The position numbers and the translations under genes are program-made. A DNA stretch of 27,258 nt from Bacillota bacterium (GTDB lineage Bacteria; Bacillota; Clostridia; Clostridiales; Clostridiaceae). The notes beneath the pieces were generated by a model, which saw only the letters and a program-made list of their open reading frames with translations, made no database searches and had not been told where the DNA came from. The DNA lies in contig JAEWQX010000080.1 in NCBI GenBank assembly GCA_023399035.1, positions 1 to 27,258 of the forward strand, read 5' to 3'. Positions 23,843-27,258 of the stretch are shown in pieces. The first letter of the stretch is position 1; each line of letters starts with the position of its first letter.

Positions 23843-24751
23843 ATGAGTAAAAATTTTGATGATTTATTTTCAAGATTAAAAGAAATCGAAACTAAAAAAG
23901 TTGCTGTTGCAGTAGCTCAAGACGAACCTGTTTTGGAAGCTGTAAAAGAGGCTAACGAAAAAGGAATAGCTAATGCAGTATTAGTTGGAGATAAGGAAAA
24001 GATTCAGGAAATTGCAAATAAGATAGACATGGATTTAAATAAGTTTGAAATAATGGATGTTAAAGATCCTAAAAAAGCAACTTTAGAAGCAGTTAAGCTT
24101 GTATCAAGTGGAAATGCAGATATGTTAATGAAAGGATTAATAGATACAGCTACATTCTTAAGAAGCGTTTTAAATAAAGAAGTTGGTCTTAGAACTGGTA
24201 AGGTAATGTCTCATGTATCAGTATTTGAAATAGAAGGATGGGATAGATTATTTTTCATTACAGACGTTGCATTTAACACATATCCAGAATTAAAGGATAA
24301 AGTTACAATAATAAATAATGCAGTTTCAGTTGCACATGCATGTGGTATCGAAAAGCCAAAGGTTGGGGTTGTATGTCCAGTTGAAGTTGTAAATCCTAAT
24401 ATGCCATCTACGGTTGATGCAGCATTACTTGCTAAAATGAGCGACAGAGGACAATTTAAAGGCTGTGTCGTTGATGGTCCATTTGCTTTAGATAATGCAA
24501 TATCTTTAGAAGCAGCTAAACATAAAGGTGTTAAAGGTGAAGTTGCAGGACAAGCAGATATCTTAATGATGCCTAACATTGAAACAGGAAACGTAATGTA
24601 TAAAACATTAACTTATTTTGCACCAGCTAAGAATGGATGCCTTTTAGTTGGAACATCAGCACCAGCAATTCTTACTTCAAGAGCAGATACATTTGAAACA
24701 AAAGTTAACTCAATTGCCTTAGCAGCATTAGTTGCAGCAAAAAATAAGTAA
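23843..24751 (+). CDS. ptb: Phosphate butyryltransferase (phosphotransbutyrylase)
   Basis: A 302-residue protein of the PTA/PTB family, the length of known clostridial Ptb. It converts butyryl-CoA plus phosphate to butyryl phosphate and CoA, the first step of butyrate formation that yields ATP. Motifs seen are ANAVLVGDKEKI (43-54), NADMLMKGLIDTATFLRSVL, VGVVCPVEVVNPNMPST and DILMMPNIETGNVMYKTL, ending in GTSAPAILTSRADT. I start at ATG 23843 after AGAGGTG (6-base spacer); an upstream GTG at 23834 lies in that ribosome-binding site. The butyrate kinase gene 123 bases downstream confirms the assignment over a phosphate acetyltransferase. A strong CodY-like box and two promoters precede it. Confidence 0.96.
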   Translation: MSKNFDDLFSRLKEIETKKVAVAVAQDEPVLEAVKEANEKGIANAVLVGDKEKIQEIANKIDMDLNKFEIMDVKDPKKATLEAVKLVSSGNADMLMKGLIDTATFLRSVLNKEVGLRTGKVMSHVSVFEIEGWDRLFFITDVAFNTYPELKDKVTIINNAVSVAHACGIEKPKVGVVCPVEVVNPNMPSTVDAALLAKMSDRGQFKGCVVDGPFALDNAISLEAAKHKGVKGEVAGQADILMMPNIETGNVMYKTLTYFAPAKNGCLLVGTSAPAILTSRADTFETKVNSIALAALVAAKNK

Positions 24752-24874
24752 TTAGATTAGGATTTAAACTATGACTCGTGGAAAATTAGCGTTGAATATT
24801 CTTAGATTAGAAATTTAACAGAAGAAGTGATAATTAAAAGTTATATATATTAAAAGAGAGTTGAGGGATACAAA
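24752..24874 (+). repeat. ptb-buk spacer with an imperfect direct repeat
   Basis: TTAGATTAG-GA-TTTAA (24752-24767) and TTAGATTAG-AAA-TTTAA (24802-24818) begin exactly 50 bases apart. No terminator is seen, so the two genes are probably co-transcribed. Confidence 0.6.
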
Positions 24875-25942
24875 ATGGCTTATAAATTATTAATAATTAA
24901 TCCAGGTTCAACATCAACAAAAATTGGTGTATATGAAGATGAAAAAGAATTATTTGAAGAAACATTAAGACACACAAATGAAGAATTAAAGCAGTTTGAT
25001 ACAATTTTTGATCAATTCCAATTTAGAAAAGATGTAATTCTTAAAGTATTATCAGAAAAGAATTTTGATATAAACACATTAAGTGCTGTTGTTGGAAGAG
25101 GCGGTATGCTTAAACCAGTAGAAGGCGGTACTTATGCAGTTAATGATGCAATGGTTGAGGACTTAAAGGTTGGAGTTCAAGGACCTCATGCTTCAAACCT
25201 AGGCGGAATACTTGCAAGATCAATAGCAGATGAAGTAGGAGTGCCTTCATTTATTGTTGATCCAGTTGTTACTGATGAACTTGCAGATGTTGCAAGATTA
25301 TCTGGTACACCTGATATTCCAAGAAAGAGTAAGTTCCATGCATTAAATCAAAAAGCAGTTGCTAAGAGATATGGAAAAGAATCAGGAAAAGGATATGAAA
25401 ATCTAAATCTTGTAGTTGTACACATGGGTGGTGGAGTTTCCGTTGGAGCTCATAACCATGGAAAAGTTGTGGATGTAAATAATGCACTTGATGGAGACGG
25501 TCCATTTTCACCAGAGAGAGCAGGGGCAGTTCCAGCTGGTGATTTAATAAAAATGTGCTTTAGCGGTAAGTATAGCGAATCGGAAGTATATAGCAAAATA
25601 GTTGGTAAAGGTGGATTTGTTGGTTACTTAAATACTAATGATGTTAAGGGTACTATTGATAAAATGGAAGCTGGAGATAAAGAATGCGAAAAGATATATA
25701 AAGCTTTCTTATATCAAATTACAAAAGCAATTGGTGAAATGTCAGCTGCATTAAATGGTAAGGTTGATCAGATAATCTTAACTGGTGGTATTGCATATTC
25801 ACCTACACTTGTACCAGACTTAAAAGCCAATGTTCAATGGATTGCTCCAGTTACAGTATATCCAGGTGAAGATGAGTTATTAGCATTAGCTCAAGGTGCT
25901 ATAAGGGTACTAGATGGAGAAGAAAAAGCTAAGGTTTACTAA
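24875..25942 (+). CDS. buk: Butyrate kinase
   Basis: A 355-residue acetokinase-superfamily (ASKHA) enzyme that makes butyrate and ATP from butyryl phosphate and ADP. The N-terminal phosphate loop is NPGSTSTKIGVYEDE (9-23). Other signatures are VVGRGGMLKPVEGGTY (72-87), VVHMGGGVSVGAHNHG (181-196), DGDGPFSPERAGAVP and the adenosine motif ILTGGIAYSP (301-310), followed by VYPGEDELLALAQGA. Length and motifs fit clostridial Buk rather than acetate kinase (about 400). GAGGG lies eight bases before the ATG. It is the second gene of ptb-buk and is followed by a clear terminator. Confidence 0.96.
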   Translation: MAYKLLIINPGSTSTKIGVYEDEKELFEETLRHTNEELKQFDTIFDQFQFRKDVILKVLSEKNFDINTLSAVVGRGGMLKPVEGGTYAVNDAMVEDLKVGVQGPHASNLGGILARSIADEVGVPSFIVDPVVTDELADVARLSGTPDIPRKSKFHALNQKAVAKRYGKESGKGYENLNLVVVHMGGGVSVGAHNHGKVVDVNNALDGDGPFSPERAGAVPAGDLIKMCFSGKYSESEVYSKIVGKGGFVGYLNTNDVKGTIDKMEAGDKECEKIYKAFLYQITKAIGEMSAALNGKVDQIILTGGIAYSPTLVPDLKANVQWIAPVTVYPGEDELLALAQGAIRVLDGEEKAKVY

Positions 25943-25954
25943 TCCGTAGTCTTT

Positions 25955-25994
25955 AATACATGTCTATTTTTGATAATCAGACATGTATTTTTTT
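25955..25994 (+). terminator. Terminator of ptb-buk
   Basis: A perfect 11-bp stem AATACATGTCT (25955-25965) with AGACATGTATT (25979-25989) and T to 25994. A second small hairpin (ATCCATA/TATGGAT, 25995-26017) follows directly. Confidence 0.9.
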
Positions 25995-26193
25995 ATCCAT
26001 AATTATTCTTTATGGATGTATACGAATAAAACAGGCATATAAAATTTAATAATATGAAAAAATATGAAGTATGTAATAATAAAAATATTAAATTTTTTCA
26101 AAAATTTGTTGTTATAATAGAATGAATTTTAGAAAATAGAGAAATTATGTGAAGTATTTTAAATATTAATATTATTTTTAAAATAAGTATACA
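25995..26193. promoter_or_regulatory. ilvC upstream control region with CodY-like sites and AT palindromes
   Basis: No gene is seen in this part. GAATTTTAGAAAATA (26124-26138) matches the CodY consensus at 11/15, and the palindrome at 26091-26107 (TTTTTTCAAAAATTT core) also at 11/15; they flank a TATAAT at 26113-26118. TATTTTAAA (26155-26163) and TTTAAAATA (26177-26185) form a hyphenated palindrome ending nine bases before the main -35. In DNA this AT-rich, weak matches must be read with caution. Confidence 0.35.
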
Positions 26194-26222
26194 TTGACAA
26201 AAACAACCATTATTGTTATACT
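26194..26222 (+). promoter_or_regulatory. Main promoter of ilvC
   Basis: Perfect TTGACA (26194-26199), 17-base spacer, TATACT (26217-26222, 5/6). TTGTTAT (26213-26219) and ATAACGA (26230-26236) form a 7-base inverted repeat across the -10 and start site, a possible operator. Confidence 0.75.
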
Positions 26223-26228
26223 AAAAAT

Positions 26229-26414
26229 AATAACGAAATGATAAAAAATCGTTAAAAAAGCAAAAATAATGTTATTAAATTATTATTAATTTAATACTTG
26301 TTTTAAAATTTAAGCAATGATTTTAAAGTTACAGAACTTACAAGAATAATAGTTGAAATTGTAAGCAATGCAAATTTAAGACAATAATAATTTATTTTTT
26401 GGGGGTTATACACA
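26229..26414 (+). promoter_or_regulatory. ilvC 5' leader with mini-ORF and repeated motif
   Basis: About 186 transcribed bases precede ilvC. They contain a hairpin TAACGA/TCGTTA (26231-26254), a ten-codon frame MILKLQNLQE (26317-26349, three Leu and one Ile, no ribosome-binding site), the direct repeat TAAGCAATG at 26311-26319 and 26362-26370, and a hairpin CTTACAA/TTGTAAG (26337-26365). There is no T-box signature and no U-tract terminator, so an attenuator is not established. Confidence 0.4.
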
Positions 26415-27258
26415 ATGAAAGAAGCAAGAATTTTTTATCAACAAGATTGTGATTTATCATTATTAAATGGTAAAACAATAGCTGTAATTGGTTACGGAAG
26501 CCAAGGACATGCTCATGCATTAAATGCAAAGGAATCAGGATGTAATGTTATTATAGGTTTATATGAAGGAAGTAAATCATGGGCTAAAGCAGAAGCTCAA
26601 GGATTTGAAGTATACACTGCAGCAGAAGCTGCTAAAAAAGCTGATATTATCATGATTCTTATCAATGATGAATTACAAGCAGCAATGTACAAGAAAGATA
26701 TCGAACCAAACTTAGAAGCTGGTAACATGTTAATGTTCGCTCATGGTTTCAATATTCACTTCAATCAAATAGTTCCACCTAAGGATGTTGATGTAACAAT
26801 GATTGCTCCAAAGGGACCAGGACATACAGTAAGAAGCGAATATCAAGAAGGAAAAGGTGTTCCTTGTCTTGTAGCTGTACATCAAGATGCTACTGGTAAG
26901 GCCTTACAAATGGCTCTTGCATATGCAGCAGCAATTGGTGGAGCTAATGCTGGTGTTCTTGAAACAACATTCAGAACTGAAACTGAAACTGATTTATTCG
27001 GTGAACAAGCAGTTCTTTGTGGTGGTGTTACTGCGTTAATGCAAGCTGGATTTGAAACATTAGTAGAAGCAGGATATGATCCAAGAAATGCTTACTTCGA
27101 ATGTATCCATGAAATGAAATTAATCGTAGATCTTATCTACCAATCAGGTTTTGCAGGAATGAGATACTCAATTTCTAATACAGCTGAATATGGTGATTAT
27201 ATCACTGGACCAAAACTTATTACTGAAGAAACTAAGAAGACTATGAAGAAGATTCTTA
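26415..27258 (+). CDS. ilvC: Ketol-acid reductoisomerase, partial (runs off the window end)
   Basis: An open frame of 281 complete codons without a stop at the edge; family members are ~330-340 residues, so roughly the last 50-60 are missing. It performs the isomerisation-reduction step of valine, leucine and isoleucine synthesis. The N-terminal NADPH-type Rossmann domain has VIGYGSQGHAHALN (24-37) and catalytic H110 (AHGFNIHF). The knotted C-terminal domain has Mg ligands D193 and E197 (ETDLFGEQ) and E229 and E233 (FECIHEMK). The cofactor loop reads GLYEGSKSW (48-56), with Tyr and Glu where many enzymes have Arg and Pro. GGGGG (26401-26405) with a 9-base spacer is the ribosome-binding site. 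Confidence 0.95.
   Translation, partial: MKEARIFYQQDCDLSLLNGKTIAVIGYGSQGHAHALNAKESGCNVIIGLYEGSKSWAKAEAQGFEVYTAAEAAKKADIIMILINDELQAAMYKKDIEPNLEAGNMLMFAHGFNIHFNQIVPPKDVDVTMIAPKGPGHTVRSEYQEGKGVPCLVAVHQDATGKALQMALAYAAAIGGANAGVLETTFRTETETDLFGEQAVLCGGVTALMQAGFETLVEAGYDPRNAYFECIHEMKLIVDLIYQSGFAGMRYSISNTAEYGDYITGPKLITEETKKTMKKIL

Noticed and set aside
24211..24579. 122-codon minus-strand frame inside ptb
   Set aside because: Antisense shadow of ptb codon bias; no supporting signals.
26229..26414. T-box riboswitch in the ilvC leader
   Set aside because: The conserved TGGNACCGCG-like T-box sequence and a terminator/antiterminator pair are absent.
1..27258. Mobile element, phage, defence system or CRISPR
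   Set aside because: No transposase, integrase, repeat-spacer array or toxin-antitoxin pair seen; gene content and composition are uniform core chromosome.

Overview
This window is about 27 kb of low-GC, AT-rich chromosome from an anaerobic, spore-forming Firmicute, most likely a butyrate-producing Clostridium sensu stricto (C. beijerinckii/butyricum-like). The evidence for this is adjacent phosphotransbutyrylase and butyrate kinase genes (ptb-buk), spore genes (cwlD and a SleB-type hydrolase), a two-subunit class I fumarase, strong AGGAGG-type ribosome-binding sites, and AT-rich codon use throughout. I see no transposase, integrase, phage gene, CRISPR array, tRNA or rRNA. The window reads as stable core chromosome rather than an island.

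Layout, left to right. 1-930: ribosomal pair rplM-rpsI with a terminator. 1.2-2.9 kb: Na/Pi cotransporter-PhoU fusion. 3.2-3.9 kb: cortex amidase cwlD (in Bacillus cwlD also lies close to rplM-rpsI). 4.0-4.2 kb (-): small membrane protein. 4.37-5.83 kb: fumarase alpha and beta. 6.07-6.93 kb (-): YitT-family membrane protein. 7.4-10.2 kb: probable operon of a membrane-anchored TPR protein, an OmpR-type response regulator and a four-TM histidine kinase. 10.4-14.0 kb: class I ribonucleotide reductase alpha and beta, separated by a heptamer repeat, a terminator and a second promoter. 14.2-15.8 kb: PTS enzyme I. 16.0-17.3 kb: membrane protein with TPRs on both sides of one TM helix. 17.5-18.6 kb: isoaspartyl dipeptidase. 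18.7-19.3 kb (-): SleB-type hydrolase. 19.7-21.75 kb: cdaA-cdaR (c-di-AMP synthesis and its regulator). 21.95-23.56 kb: FAD-dependent dehydrogenase. 23.8-25.9 kb: ptb-buk. 26.4 kb to the end: ilvC, cut by the window edge.

Most transcription units end in a clear stem-loop plus U-tract, so the region is a string of short units. The most useful regulatory observations are these: two NrdR-like boxes 42 bp apart over the nrdA promoter; a 14/15 match to the CodY consensus upstream of ptb-buk, with weaker CodY-like sites upstream of ilvC, which would tie butyrate formation and branched-chain amino-acid synthesis to one regulator; a possible Pho box before the phosphate transporter; and a 186-nt ilvC leader with a 10-codon Leu/Ile-rich mini-ORF and a repeated TAAGCAATG.

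No wholly new system is evident. The least-explained protein content is the TPR-regulator-kinase operon, the split TPR/TM protein and the 62-aa membrane protein. The isoaspartyl dipeptidase has Glu where the E. coli enzyme carries its carboxylated metal-bridging Lys. All functional calls rest on motif recognition by eye; no database search was run.
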